A stretch of 64,000 bases of DNA, taken from positions 186,001 to 250,000 of the forward strand of contig CALOAD010000020.1 of NCBI GenBank assembly GCA_942491415.1, in the 5' to 3' direction. The position numbers and the translations under genes are program-made. The DNA comes from CALOAD01 sp942491415 (lineage in GTDB: Bacteria; Cyanobacteriota; Vampirovibrionia; Gastranaerophilales; CALOAD01). Below, piece after piece: positions 15,254 through 24,650 of this stretch (its first letter is position 1; every line of letters starts with the position of its first letter). The notes below the pieces were generated by a model. It made no database searches and was not told where the DNA came from. It was given only the letters and a program-made list of their open reading frames with translations.

Positions 15254-16603
15254 TTACAGCTCAACATCTCTCATCATATCTTTGAGAGTACTGATCGTAT
15301 GATCCATATTAACGGAATCTTTTACGGATTGTTGTAAAAATTTATTTATATCGGGTATGAGTTCAATAGCTTTGTCTAGTCTAGGATTTGCTCCTGGTTG
15401 GTACATTCCAACATCGATTAAATCTTTGTTTTCACGATACATAGCAAGGATACTTCTCATTTTTCCTGCTGCTTGCATATGTTCAGTGTCGCATATTTCT
15501 GTAAATAAACGACTTATACTACCTAATACATCTATAGCCGGATAGTGATTCATTTCCGCGACTTTTCTCGAGAGAAAAACGTGACCGTCTACAATACCCC
15601 TTACGGTATCTACAACAGGATCGTTTATATCTTCACCTTCCATAAGTACCGTGTACAAGGCAGTTATAGACCCTTTAGGGCTTGTTCCTGTTCGTTCCAG
15701 TACTTTTTGGAGCCATGAGAAAATAGAAGGCGGATAACCTTTCATAGTAGGAGGTTCTCCAATTGAAAGACCCACTTCTCTTCCTGCCATTGCACATCTG
15801 GTAACGGTATCGGTCATTAGGAAAACTTTTTTGCCTTGATCCCTAAAATATTCGCAAACAGCGGTGGCGCTTTGTAATGCTTTCATACGAATCAAAGGAG
15901 GCTGATCTCCGGTGGAGCATACAATTACGGATTTTGCCATACCTTGAGGTCCCAAGCTGTTTTCGACAAATTCTAAAACTTCACGACCACGCTCACCGAT
16001 CAGTGCCATTACGTTTACGTCGGCTTCACTGTTTCTTGCTATCATTCCCAGCATAGTACTTTTACCAACGCCGGAACCTGCAAAAAGCCCCATACGTTGA
16101 CCGGCGCCAAATGTAAGCAATGAATCTATAGCCCTTATTCCTGTAGAAAATTTGTTTTTAATAATAGGTCTGCTAAAAGGATCAGGAGGCGGTCCTTCAA
16201 TTGAAATCCAATTAGCTGTTGAAGTATCAAGAGGTTTTCCGTCAATAGCTTCACCCAAAGGATTTATTAGCCTTCCGAGCAAGAAATCTCCAACAGGAAC
16301 CGTTATAGGTTTTCTTGTGGATGAAACAAGGCTACCCTGCCCAATTCCAGAGCCATCATATAACAGTAGCAATTGAGCTACATCCCCTTTAAATGCAACA
16401 ACTTCAGCAGCTTTTTTTTCACCGTGATGAGTGTCTATAAAACAAAGATCGCCGATTTTCAAGCCGGGAAGTTTTACTTCAACAGTTAATCCGAGCAGTT
16501 TTGAAACAGTACCCTTGTATTCGTATAAAGGTGTCGAATTTATTATCTCGACAGCTCGTTTTTTCATATATTCAATAGATTTTTCTGTTGATTGATTAAG
16601 CAT
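15254..16603 (-). CDS. fliI: FliI, flagellar export ATPase
   Basis: 449 residues, normal length. It is an F1-beta-like ATPase with Walker A LFAGSGVGKSTML, Walker B KVFLMTDTVTR, the GERGREVLEF segment and YPPSIFSWLQKVLERTG. The N-terminal beta-barrel region precedes. It energises unfolding and release of export substrates at the membrane. It follows flhA by 11 bases. Clear ortholog; the T3SS and F1 paralogs are excluded by flagellar context. Confidence 0.96.
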   Translation of the reverse strand: MLNQSTEKSIEYMKKRAVEIINSTPLYEYKGTVSKLLGLTVEVKLPGLKIGDLCFIDTHHGEKKAAEVVAFKGDVAQLLLLYDGSGIGQGSLVSSTRKPITVPVGDFLLGRLINPLGEAIDGKPLDTSTANWISIEGPPPDPFSRPIIKNKFSTGIRAIDSLLTFGAGQRMGLFAGSGVGKSTMLGMIARNSEADVNVMALIGERGREVLEFVENSLGPQGMAKSVIVCSTGDQPPLIRMKALQSATAVCEYFRDQGKKVFLMTDTVTRCAMAGREVGLSIGEPPTMKGYPPSIFSWLQKVLERTGTSPKGSITALYTVLMEGEDINDPVVDTVRGIVDGHVFLSRKVAEMNHYPAIDVLGSISRLFTEICDTEHMQAAGKMRSILAMYRENKDLIDVGMYQPGANPRLDKAIELIPDINKFLQQSVKDSVNMDHTISTLKDMMRDVEL

Positions 16604-16614
16604 TTGTTAATTTA

Positions 16615-18714
16615 TTACCCCACTCCTACAGAATCTTCACCGATTGTATCTACGGCTTCCACTCTAATATCGGTTATAAGTTCACTGTATGAAATAACAA
16701 TGATCGTAGGTATGTGTCTTTCAAGTAGTTGGTATAAAGGAAGCCTGATTCTTGGAGAACAAAGAACTGCAGGTTGTTGACCTATCATTTGGTGAGATCT
16801 CATGAGTGTTGATGCCGTCATTTCGATTAGTTCTTGAACTTGCATTGGGTTTAACAGGAACATAGTACCAAGTTCGGTTCTTTGACAGGAGTCATCCAAT
16901 ATTTTTTCCCAATCTTGAGAAAGGGTTAAGGAGTATAATATTTTATCTTCTGTTGCGTGAGATAGGCAAATTTGACGACCTAATGAAGCTCTAAGTCTTT
17001 CAGATAGGATATCAGGTTCTTTTGAAAATCTTGCAAAATCGCAAAGTCTTTCAAAAATAAAGATGATATCTTTTATTGAAACTTTTTCTCTGATTAAGTT
17101 TACAAAGATTTTTCTTAAATCACTTGTGGAGATAATGGCTGGTACAAGATCATTTACAAGAGTTGGATCTTGGCTTTTTACCAATTCCATTAATTTTAAG
17201 ACATCGGTTTTTGTCATGACTTCATCTACATATTTACGGGCACATTCTTGAAGATGCGTAACAATTGCATCAGTAGCATCTACAGTGGTTAAATTGTCGC
17301 TTTCATCTATAGCATTAGGATCAAGCCAATATGCCTGAGCTTGATATGTTGGGTCTACGCCTACTATTACGTCATCGGGTATTTGCTTGCCTGTTGATTC
17401 CCATTGGTCAGCTATTATCATTGCTTTACCGGGGTATACAGATCCTGATGCGACTGTATTTCCTCTTATTGCTACGATGTAATCGTTTTCACCAAGAGCT
17501 GTACTATCCATTATACGAATGTTCGGAATGATATATCCGAGTTCGTCGGTCATTCTTTGTCTTAGTGCGGCTATTTTTGCCAATAATTGACCTTCTTGTT
17601 CGGGGTCAGCAATTTGAAGTAGTGTATTTCCAACTTGCAAACTTAAAGGATCTACGCCGAGTCTTTCGTACATACGGTTTGGATTTACAAGGTCTTGCAT
17701 GTTTTGTTTAACATTTTCAAGTTGTCCCAGTTGAGATTGGACATCTTCGGATACAAGCACTGAAAAACCTCCAATAGCAATTACACTAGAGAATATTACA
17801 AATGGCCACCAAGGTAACCCTGTAACACCGGATGAAGCGGCGATAAACAAAAGAAAAATAACAGAAAAGAAAAGACTTTGAGGCTTATTTAAAACTTGAC
17901 TGGATAAGTCTTGTCCTAAACTTCCATTTTGAGATGTAGATCGGGTCATTACGATACCGCTGGATATCGCCATTAATAGTGAAGGTAGCTGTGCTGCAAG
18001 TCCATCACCAATAGTTAATATGGTATATTTACTAACTGCATCGTTTATTTCTAAACCTTGTTGAAGTATACCAATAGCTAAACCACCGATAATATTGATT
18101 ATAACGATAATAATACCTGCAATTGTATCCCCTTTTACGAATTTCATGGCACCATCCATGGAGCCGAATAGAGCAGATTCTCTTTGTAGATCTTCTCTTT
18201 TTGATACGGCTTCTTCAGGAGAAATAAGTCCTGCGTTAAAGTCGGCGTCAATGGTCATTTGTTTACCCGGCATAGCGTCCAATGCGAACCTGGCAGATAC
18301 TTCGGCAATACGTTCTGAACCTTTTGTGATAACCATAAACTGAACTATTGTAATAATAAGGAAAATTACAGCACCTACAACCATATTTCCGCCTGTGACG
18401 AAATTTCCAAACGCTTCTACGGTTGCTCCTGCAAATCCTTTTGAAAGGATTAATCTGGTGGAGGCGATGGAGAGAACAAGCCGGAACATTGTACCAATAA
18501 GGATAATAGAAGGAAATGTGGCTAATTCGAGTGGTCTTTGTACATATAGTGAAATCATTAGTAGCACAATTCCAAGGGTTATATTTAATGCGATAGATGC
18601 ATCAATAACCCAGGCAGGCATTTCGACAATTAAAATAACGATTAGGATAATTAAAAATACCGCTAACGCTATTTCACTGACTTGAAATCCTTGTCCTCCT
18701 TGTCCTGCTGCCAA
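16615..18714 (-). CDS. flhA: FlhA, flagellar export gate protein
   Basis: 699 residues. The N-terminal third carries about eight membrane segments; the family FHIPEP-type cytoplasmic loop region appears as RFALDAMPGKQMTIDADFNA with GLISPEEAVSKREDLQRE. The C-terminal cytoplasmic domain binds chaperone-substrate complexes. Full length and intact. It sits between fliH and fliI, and flhB is not in this window. Confidence 0.97.
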   Translation of the reverse strand: MAAGQGGQGFQVSEIALAVFLIILIVILIVEMPAWVIDASIALNITLGIVLLMISLYVQRPLELATFPSIILIGTMFRLVLSIASTRLILSKGFAGATVEAFGNFVTGGNMVVGAVIFLIITIVQFMVITKGSERIAEVSARFALDAMPGKQMTIDADFNAGLISPEEAVSKREDLQRESALFGSMDGAMKFVKGDTIAGIIIVIINIIGGLAIGILQQGLEINDAVSKYTILTIGDGLAAQLPSLLMAISSGIVMTRSTSQNGSLGQDLSSQVLNKPQSLFFSVIFLLFIAASSGVTGLPWWPFVIFSSVIAIGGFSVLVSEDVQSQLGQLENVKQNMQDLVNPNRMYERLGVDPLSLQVGNTLLQIADPEQEGQLLAKIAALRQRMTDELGYIIPNIRIMDSTALGENDYIVAIRGNTVASGSVYPGKAMIIADQWESTGKQIPDDVIVGVDPTYQAQAYWLDPNAIDESDNLTTVDATDAIVTHLQECARKYVDEVMTKTDVLKLMELVKSQDPTLVNDLVPAIISTSDLRKIFVNLIREKVSIKDIIFIFERLCDFARFSKEPDILSERLRASLGRQICLSHATEDKILYSLTLSQDWEKILDDSCQRTELGTMFLLNPMQVQELIEMTASTLMRSHQMIGQQPAVLCSPRIRLPLYQLLERHIPTIIVISYSELITDIRVEAVDTIGEDSVGVG

Positions 18715-18723
18715 TTATTCCTC

Positions 18724-19434
18724 CTATATATTTTCTTTAAAAGCTTTGTTTATTACTTCCAGTTGAGTCGTAAATCTAGCATCAATCAAACCGTTATTAG
18801 TTTCTACAATACAACTACCTTGATCGATACTATCATCCTCAACCACACGAATTTGTATATCGTCATTATTGTTTAAAAGTACGGGTAAATTGTTTTTTAC
18901 AACTTCAGTGTCAAAAGAGTTTACTTTGATTGTAATGTTTTTTTCTTTTTTTCCAACTTCATTTAGAACTTCTTTTATAATATTTAAAACAATTGTATCA
19001 TCGCACGCTATTTCTGTTTTGATGATTTTTTCTGCTACTTTTGTTGCTATAAAGACAATATCAGAAGAAGCTTTTTGCATTGCTTCTTCTTTTGCATTGA
19101 AAAAAGCTTCTATTGCTTCATTTAGACTTGATATTTGATCGTTTGCTTGGGTTAGACCGTGTTGAAATCCTTCTTTAGCACTGGTTTCTTTTATTGTATT
19201 TGCTTCTTCTTGGGCTCTTGAAATAAGGTTACGATCATCCACACGGCGATATCCCCGTCTTCTATCTCCTCTTCTTCTTTCTTGGCGTTCTGCAATGGAC
19301 GCGAAAGCGTCAGCAACGATATTAGGATCCGGGGTAGGCGAAGTTTCTATCGGTTTTTGCTCTTCTTTTCTTTCCGATTTTTTTTTATTGTTATTGTCCT
19401 CTGGAGGATTATTTTTTTTTCTTTTAATTATCAT
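18724..19434 (-). CDS. fliH: FliH-like export stator
   Basis: 236 residues. A charged, low-complexity N-terminus (KKKNNPPEDNNNKKK; RRRGDRRRGYRRVD) leads into a coiled coil (EEANTIKETSAKEGFQHGL) and a C-terminal V-ATPase-E-like domain ending VEDDSIDQGSCIVETNNGLI, the hallmark of FliH/YscL. FliH regulates the FliI ATPase and docks it at FlhA and the C ring. The gene starts one base after the fliG-like stop, indicating coupling. Confidence 0.85.
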   Translation of the reverse strand: MIIKRKKNNPPEDNNNKKKSERKEEQKPIETSPTPDPNIVADAFASIAERQERRRGDRRRGYRRVDDRNLISRAQEEANTIKETSAKEGFQHGLTQANDQISSLNEAIEAFFNAKEEAMQKASSDIVFIATKVAEKIIKTEIACDDTIVLNIIKEVLNEVGKKEKNITIKVNSFDTEVVKNNLPVLLNNNDDIQIRVVEDDSIDQGSCIVETNNGLIDARFTTQLEVINKAFKENI

Positions 19435-19435
19435 T

Positions 19436-20410
19436 TTAATTGCTTAGTTTCGTTATTAAATAATTACAAATTACCTCTGAAATATAAGGTGTTATGTTCA
19501 TGTTTTCGATTTTTTCGTATTTATGATCAATACAGGCTTTAATGTATTTTCTTACTTCTTCACGTTCAAATCTGACAAGGGATTCTATTTGTTGGGGAGG
19601 GAAGTTTTCTATGACATCAGCTATTTTGTTTAATGATTTTATTTTTTTAGCTTTGGCTTTTGTAGAGGGCAATAGACTATGAAGGTTATTCAGGTATTGA
19701 TTTACCAATTTTTTATCGACTTTATCTTCCAAATCCGGAACATTATAATAAGATAAAACTTGTTTTGCTGTTTCTTCGTCCAGTTGTTTTAGTATATTTT
19801 CAGCTCGTTTTGGTGATATATTTTTCAATAAAATGGCTAGAGAAACCGCTTTAAAGGATTTATTATTATTGCCGGTGTCATTTTGAATATTAGTTGTTTG
19901 TTTTTCTTGTAGTTCTTGAGATACCTGATCTATATTTGATTGAGATAAAGCTTCTTTTGCTTTAGTTTCATCAAGAATTCCTGCTTGTATCATTTCGGCA
20001 ATTATTTCTTTATAAGTTTTATTTACCTGGTTTTCAATCAATGTTATGGCTTGTTCTTGAGGTAAATTATTTAATTGCGCTTGTTTGCCCACTTCAAACA
20101 CAGAAAATGCAATTTTTTGCAGAACATTATCCCAGTGTTCGCTTGGTACTTGAGATCTTATAAGGTCAACGCTTTTATGATAAGTCCATTCGCCTATGCA
20201 TTGGACTATAAAAGAAGCTTGATTTGCGTTAAAATTAATTGTTTGATCTTCAACAATAGCGTTTCCTGCTAGAACACAAAATTTATAGATAGTATTAACG
20301 GCCAGTTTTTTTTGTTCTTCTGAAAAATCTTTAGGCAACAGTTCTATTGCTTGTTGCGCTAAAGATTGTGAAAATTGTTCTGAATTAAAGCCCTCTATCG
20401 GCATTTCCAT
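19436..20410 (-). CDS. divergent FliG-like protein
   Basis: 324 residues in the canonical fliG slot between fliF and fliH, and of fliG-like length. Residues 190-225 (LAILLKNISPKRAENILKQL, then DEETAKQV) resemble the FliG armadillo module. The last ~60 residues (IENFPPQQIESLVRFEREEV) have a FliG-C flavour. The conventional N-terminal FliF-binding motif and the charged torque helix with its EDLxxLDDR-type sequence are not seen. It may be a strongly diverged motor/switch protein or a specialised adaptor, with a conventional FliG elsewhere. All-helical, soluble. Confidence 0.55.
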   Translation of the reverse strand: MEMPIEGFNSEQFSQSLAQQAIELLPKDFSEEQKKLAVNTIYKFCVLAGNAIVEDQTINFNANQASFIVQCIGEWTYHKSVDLIRSQVPSEHWDNVLQKIAFSVFEVGKQAQLNNLPQEQAITLIENQVNKTYKEIIAEMIQAGILDETKAKEALSQSNIDQVSQELQEKQTTNIQNDTGNNNKSFKAVSLAILLKNISPKRAENILKQLDEETAKQVLSYYNVPDLEDKVDKKLVNQYLNNLHSLLPSTKAKAKKIKSLNKIADVIENFPPQQIESLVRFEREEVRKYIKACIDHKYEKIENMNITPYISEVICNYLITKLSN

Positions 20411-20422
20411 CCCCTAGTTTTT

Positions 20423-22048
20423 TTAATTGGAACTTTCGATCCAACTTTTCATATGTTCTGCAATTTCTTCTTCTGAAAAATCGTTTTCAATATCATCGCT
20501 TAGGTTTGATATTGAGTCTTGTAACGTACCAATTGATGGTGCCGTTTTATTGTTTATAACAGCCTGTTGAAGTTGTTCTTGTTGCGACATTAGTGTCAAG
20601 GCTGTTTCGCTGATTTCTTTTAGTTGGCTTTCTTGTGCAACCGTTTGTTTTTTTAAAGCGTGAAGTTCTTTTTGATGTTTATTGGCAGCTGTTTTTGCTC
20701 TTCCTGCAATAAATACAAGCCCGAATATAAGTCCTATTCCTAATAAAACAGCTACGGTCCACCAGGGATTTCCGCTTTGTTCAGGTTCCGGAAGTTTTAT
20801 TGGTCTTTCTGAAGCTAAGTAAGGAGTGATTGAATTTGAAAAGGCTATTTGAACATTTTCAGCTCTTGCTTTTGGGCTTGCAGATCTGGCGACAAGTTCT
20901 TTTAATTCGTCGGTTTTCATATTAGCAGGTAATGAACCTTGCTCTATTGTAAGAGCAATTGAAATTTCTTCTATCATTCCCGCTTTTCTAAATTCGGTTA
21001 CTTGAGTTTTTGAAACTCCATATTGTAATTCTTCGGCTGATCTTACATAGTTTCTGTTTTGTTTTGATGTGGAAACTTGAGGCAAGCTCTTAGGCACATA
21101 AGAACTTGCGCCTGAGGTGACTTCTCCTTTGTCAGAGGAGTTATCTCCTAAGTTTTCTGAAAATTTTTGTTCACTTATTACCGATTTTTTTTCAGGATCA
21201 TAATAAACACTACTTTTTTCTATAGGAATTTCTCTTAAATAGGTACTTATAGTTACTACATAGTTACCTTTTCCAATAAGCCTATCAAGTTGAGCCTGAA
21301 CTTTTTGTTTCATATACTTGTCTTTTTCTTCGATCATTGAAAGCATATCGTCTTCAGGACTTAACATGCTGGAATATACATTACCGTTAGTATCTGTAAT
21401 TGTTATGTGAGAAGCATCTAGCCCTTGAACACTGCCTATTAGCAAGTTGATGATAGCTTTTACTTTTTCTTTGTCAATTTTTGTTCCGCTTGGTAATGTT
21501 ACTTGCACTGTTGCTGTTGTGGGCTTTTTCATTGAAGAAAAAATTGTAGGTTCAGGGATTGAGATGAAGACGGAAGCGTTTTCAATAGGAGGGATTTTCT
21601 TTATAAGTCTTGAAATTTCACCGTTTATAGCTCTTGCAAGTCTGATTCTTTTGTCATCTTTTGTAGAGGTAAAGTCACCTTTGTCGAAAATTTCAAGCCC
21701 TATATTTCTGTCCATTAATCCACTTTTTACTACTGCTAAAATAGCTCTGTCTCGTTCTGAGGGTTTGTAGTTTTTTAGTGATAGTTTGATTTTTGAACCA
21801 TCTGTATTTTTGTGAATTACTATACTTTCTCTAGCTAATAGTGCTTGGATTTCTAAAGCTTTTCCCGCACTATTTGTATTTAAGAGTATAAAAGGTTCTT
21901 TTATTGTTTTTTCCTGTACAACAACAGGTCCTGTTGATTTATTTCCTGACATTGTGGAAATTGCAACAATACCAACGATTACAAGTACAACACCTGCAAT
22001 GATAGATATTAATAAGGTTTTATTTTGTAGTAATTTTTGAAAATCCAT
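20423..22048 (-). CDS. fliF: FliF, MS-ring protein
   Basis: 541 residues. An N-terminal membrane segment (ISIIAGVVLVIVGIVAI) is followed by two ring-building YscJ/FliF domains (ALLARESIVI...; ISIPEPTIFSSMKKPTTATV), a periplasmic linker, and a second membrane segment near residue 425 (WWTVAVLLGIGLIFGLVFIA). The acidic C-terminus EEEIAEHMKSWIESSN is the FliG-binding tail. It has its own promoter-like sequence and the Shine-Dalgarno-like GGGAGTGAG upstream. Confidence 0.95.
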   Translation of the reverse strand: MDFQKLLQNKTLLISIIAGVVLVIVGIVAISTMSGNKSTGPVVVQEKTIKEPFILLNTNSAGKALEIQALLARESIVIHKNTDGSKIKLSLKNYKPSERDRAILAVVKSGLMDRNIGLEIFDKGDFTSTKDDKRIRLARAINGEISRLIKKIPPIENASVFISIPEPTIFSSMKKPTTATVQVTLPSGTKIDKEKVKAIINLLIGSVQGLDASHITITDTNGNVYSSMLSPEDDMLSMIEEKDKYMKQKVQAQLDRLIGKGNYVVTISTYLREIPIEKSSVYYDPEKKSVISEQKFSENLGDNSSDKGEVTSGASSYVPKSLPQVSTSKQNRNYVRSAEELQYGVSKTQVTEFRKAGMIEEISIALTIEQGSLPANMKTDELKELVARSASPKARAENVQIAFSNSITPYLASERPIKLPEPEQSGNPWWTVAVLLGIGLIFGLVFIAGRAKTAANKHQKELHALKKQTVAQESQLKEISETALTLMSQQEQLQQAVINNKTAPSIGTLQDSISNLSDDIENDFSEEEIAEHMKSWIESSN

Positions 22049-22073
22049 AATGCTATCTCACTCCCTATAGGAA

Positions 22074-22079
22074 ATTATA
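22074..22079 (-). promoter_or_regulatory. -10 element TATAAT before fliF
   Basis: On the minus strand TATAAT lies about 26 bases before the fliF ATG. No good -35 is evident. The 115-base fliE-fliF gap is the largest inside the flagellar operon, consistent with an internal promoter. Confidence 0.35.
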
Positions 22080-22163
22080 CTATATTTATTCAACTAATTG
22101 CTAATTGTTAAGTAGTTTAAATTTTTTAGTTTGTTGAAAAAATAAGATAGCGCTGAAACCTTG

Positions 22164-22493
22164 TTATACTTGTATAGACATTACTTTGTCATAAGCTTGA
22201 ATGATCTTTGTAGTGACCGTTGTTGCAATATTTACGCTCATTTCGGCTTTAGACATTGCAATCATAACATCGTGAATGTCTGCTCCGTTGCCTGTTATGG
22301 CATCTTGCATTACTTTGTCCGGAGCGCTGGCTGTTTGGTTTAATTCAGATACTAAATTTTGCATTGTGTTTTTAAAATTAACAGCAGAGTTTTCACTCAT
22401 AGGTTCAAGTCTTAAAGGTGCAAGTGATGTGCTCATCTTTGGACCTTCAATGCCTTGGAATATATTTACTTGTGGGATAAATTGACCTGACAT
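22164..22493 (-). CDS. fliE: FliE, basal-body rod junction protein
   Basis: 109 residues, normal length. The C-terminal two thirds, with DIHDVMIAMSKAEMSVNIAT and IIQAYDKVMSIQV, match the FliE signature 'dvhevmiamekAelslqltv..rnkvveAYqeimrmqi'. FliE connects the MS ring to the rod. It lies downstream of the lytic transglycosylase gene. Confidence 0.93.
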   Translation of the reverse strand: MSGQFIPQVNIFQGIEGPKMSTSLAPLRLEPMSENSAVNFKNTMQNLVSELNQTASAPDKVMQDAITGNGADIHDVMIAMSKAEMSVNIATTVTTKIIQAYDKVMSIQV

Positions 22494-22510
22494 ATTTTTC
22501 TCCGTAATCT

Positions 22511-23104
22511 TTAGCCTAAATAATTCGATAATACTTTTTTTACATAATTTTGAGTTTCTTGAAATGGTGGAATGCCATTGTATTTACTGACATTGCTTGG
22601 TCCGGCATTATATGCTGCCAATGCAAGTACTATATTTCCATTGTATTTTTCCATCAATGATTTTAAATACTTTGTTCCACCTTGAATGTTTTGTTTTGCG
22701 TTAAAAGGATTTGTTACTCCAAGACTTTTTGCGGTTTGAGGCATTAATTGCATAAGTCCTTGCGCGCCTGCTTTAGATACAGCATCGGTCTTGAAGTTTG
22801 ATTCTTGCTTGATAACTGCTGTTATAAGTTTTTCATCGATATCATGGTTTCTTGCTATTTGTTTTACTAAGTCTTTAATTTCAACTTGGGTTAATTTTTT
22901 AGGTTCTGCTAATTTGAATTTTAGTTCTTTAGCGGGTTTTACGTTTAGAAATTCTGAAAACCTTTGAGAGTCAACAGTAGGGGGTTCAATGCCGTTGAGT
23001 TTTTTGGTGTAGCTGCTAACCATTGCCTCCAGTTGTTGAGCTCTTTTTGTCGCACTTGCTGCATTGCTTTGACTTATTAAATTTTGAATTGAACCGCTAA
23101 ACAT
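22511..23104 (-). CDS. lytic transglycosylase (SLT domain) in the flagellar operon
   Basis: 197 residues. The C-terminal ~110 residues form an SLT/GH23 domain: LITAVIKQESNFKTDAVS with the catalytic Glu, GAQGLMQLMPQTAKSLGV, NIQGGTKYLKSLM and LALAAYNAGPSNV. The N-terminal part lacks a signal peptide, so export through the flagellar apparatus is likely. Its place between flgC and fliE suggests that it cuts peptidoglycan for rod growth, doing the job of the FlgJ muramidase domain. Confidence 0.88.
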   Translation of the reverse strand: MFSGSIQNLISQSNAASATKRAQQLEAMVSSYTKKLNGIEPPTVDSQRFSEFLNVKPAKELKFKLAEPKKLTQVEIKDLVKQIARNHDIDEKLITAVIKQESNFKTDAVSKAGAQGLMQLMPQTAKSLGVTNPFNAKQNIQGGTKYLKSLMEKYNGNIVLALAAYNAGPSNVSKYNGIPPFQETQNYVKKVLSNYLG

Positions 23105-23117
23105 TTATTTTATAATC

Positions 23118-23561
23118 CTATTTTCCTATTTCTACAGCTCTTTGAGCCATTGCTTTTGATATACTAATGATTGATAAACTGGCTTCGTAAGCTTTAGAGG
23201 TTAAAGATGCATCAGCCATATCTACTAGAGGATTTACATTTGAAGATCTTATATAACCGTTTTCGTCTGCATCCGGATGTCCCGGCTTGTAGATCATTTC
23301 GCCTTGGCTGGGATCTTCAACAACACCTGTGAAAGATACACCACCGGCAGAAAAAGGAACTGAACCTGAAGAAAAAACACTGTCTTTCATTTGCCCTAAA
23401 AGGCTATTGAATGAAATATCTTCATTTGCTTTGAGTACAGGGATTTTTCTTACATAGTTAGGTGTATCGATGTTCGCTATGTTTTTTGCGTGGATATCGA
23501 GTCTTTTGCCATGAGCATCTAACCCTGCTGCGCCTATGTTAATTGAGTTTAATAATGACAT
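23118..23561 (-). CDS. flgC: FlgC, proximal rod protein
   Basis: 147 residues, usual length. The N-terminal LNSINIGAAGLDAHGKRLDI and AKNIANIDTPNYVRK are the rod-protein motif. The C-terminal SSNVNPLVDMADASLTSKAY is distinctive for FlgC. It follows flgB by two bases. Confidence 0.94.
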   Translation of the reverse strand: MSLLNSINIGAAGLDAHGKRLDIHAKNIANIDTPNYVRKIPVLKANEDISFNSLLGQMKDSVFSSGSVPFSAGGVSFTGVVEDPSQGEMIYKPGHPDADENGYIRSSNVNPLVDMADASLTSKAYEASLSIISISKAMAQRAVEIGK

Positions 23562-23563
23562 AA

Positions 23564-23902
23564 TTACCTACCTACTTGTATTACTGTCTTCATTTCTTGA
23601 ATAACATTACTGACTCTACGTGTGGCCATAGTATAGAAAAGAGCGTTTTTTTGGAGTTCGATAAGTTCTTTTGCTGCATTTACTTCACCACCTGCTTTTG
23701 ATGAGATTTTAGAAGCTCCAAGTTTTTGTGAAAGTTTTGTTTCCAGGGGACTTCCGCTTATTCCTAAAACTTGAGAAAAATCGATATCTCGTCTTTCATA
23801 ACCCGGTGTGTTTATATTGGCTAAGTTGGAGCCGATAACTTGTTGTTTTTGGGTTATAGCATCTAATATTAAATTAGTTTTGTTTATGTGAGAAAAATTC
23901 AT
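23564..23902 (-). CDS. flgB: FlgB, proximal rod protein
   Basis: 112 residues, slightly short for FlgB. It shows the rod motif GSNLANINTPGYERRDIDFS and the C-terminal AKELIELQKNALFYTMATRR characteristic of FlgB. It is exported without a signal peptide. Order flgB-flgC-(SLT)-fliE-fliF is conventional. Confidence 0.92.
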   Translation of the reverse strand: MNFSHINKTNLILDAITQKQQVIGSNLANINTPGYERRDIDFSQVLGISGSPLETKLSQKLGASKISSKAGGEVNAAKELIELQKNALFYTMATRRVSNVIQEMKTVIQVGR

Positions 23903-23912
23903 AATCTATTCC

Positions 23913-24626
23913 TTATTGTCTTAAGTTTATTGATTGTCTGTAGATTTCATCGACCATTTTTATTATCCTTGAGCTTGAAATCATACTGGCATTTAATTTT
24001 AATATATCGTTAATCGTTGCATACATATCTACATTTGATTTTTCAAGCCCGCCTTGTTTTATATAATTAGGATTTTCTACTATTGTTGCTTTTCCTGATT
24101 GTTCTGTCGGAGTGTACATATTTCCATCGTTTAGTTTTAATTCTTCAGGATTTGGAAAATTTACGATATTAATTTTTCCGATTTTTTCTTCTTTATCATT
24201 AATTTTTAAAGTTACAAAAACTTCGCCATCTTTTTTTACTGATAATCTGTAATAATTAGGAGGAACTTTTATTCCTTCTCCAACAATGGCTCCGTCGTTA
24301 GTTACCAACAGACCGTCTTTGTTTATGGCAAAAGAACCGTCTCTTGTATATGCTGTATTACCGTCTTTTTGAGTTACGGGAAAAAATCCTGATCCGCAAA
24401 TAGCAACATCTAAAGGTCTTTTTGTAATAACAAAACCGCCTTCGGAAAAATCTGTTCTTAATTGTCCTTCTAATCTTCCGTCTTCTTTTAAATAGTTTTC
24501 AAATCGTACGTTTTTATAAGCGTTTGTATTCATATTCGCAGAATTTGTTGCAATATAACCGAGTCTTTCGAATTGCATTGTTGCGTTATTTACCGATTTT
24601 GAAATTATTCCTTGTAGATTGTGCAT
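23913..24626 (-). CDS. flgG: FlgF/FlgG-family rod protein
   Basis: 237 residues. N-terminal ATNSANMNTNAYKNVRFE, middle VAICGSGFFPVTQKDGNTAYTR and C-terminal QGGLEKSNVDMYATINDILK follow the FlgG pattern, including the 'LExSNVd' motif. It is most like FlgG, the distal rod, but FlgF cannot be excluded since two such genes stand in tandem. Precedes flgB by 10 bases. Confidence 0.75.
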   Translation of the reverse strand: MHNLQGIISKSVNNATMQFERLGYIATNSANMNTNAYKNVRFENYLKEDGRLEGQLRTDFSEGGFVITKRPLDVAICGSGFFPVTQKDGNTAYTRDGSFAINKDGLLVTNDGAIVGEGIKVPPNYYRLSVKKDGEVFVTLKINDKEEKIGKINIVNFPNPEELKLNDGNMYTPTEQSGKATIVENPNYIKQGGLEKSNVDMYATINDILKLNASMISSSRIIKMVDEIYRQSINLRQ

Positions 24627-24650
24627 TCATTTATCCTCTTATTTGCTTAT

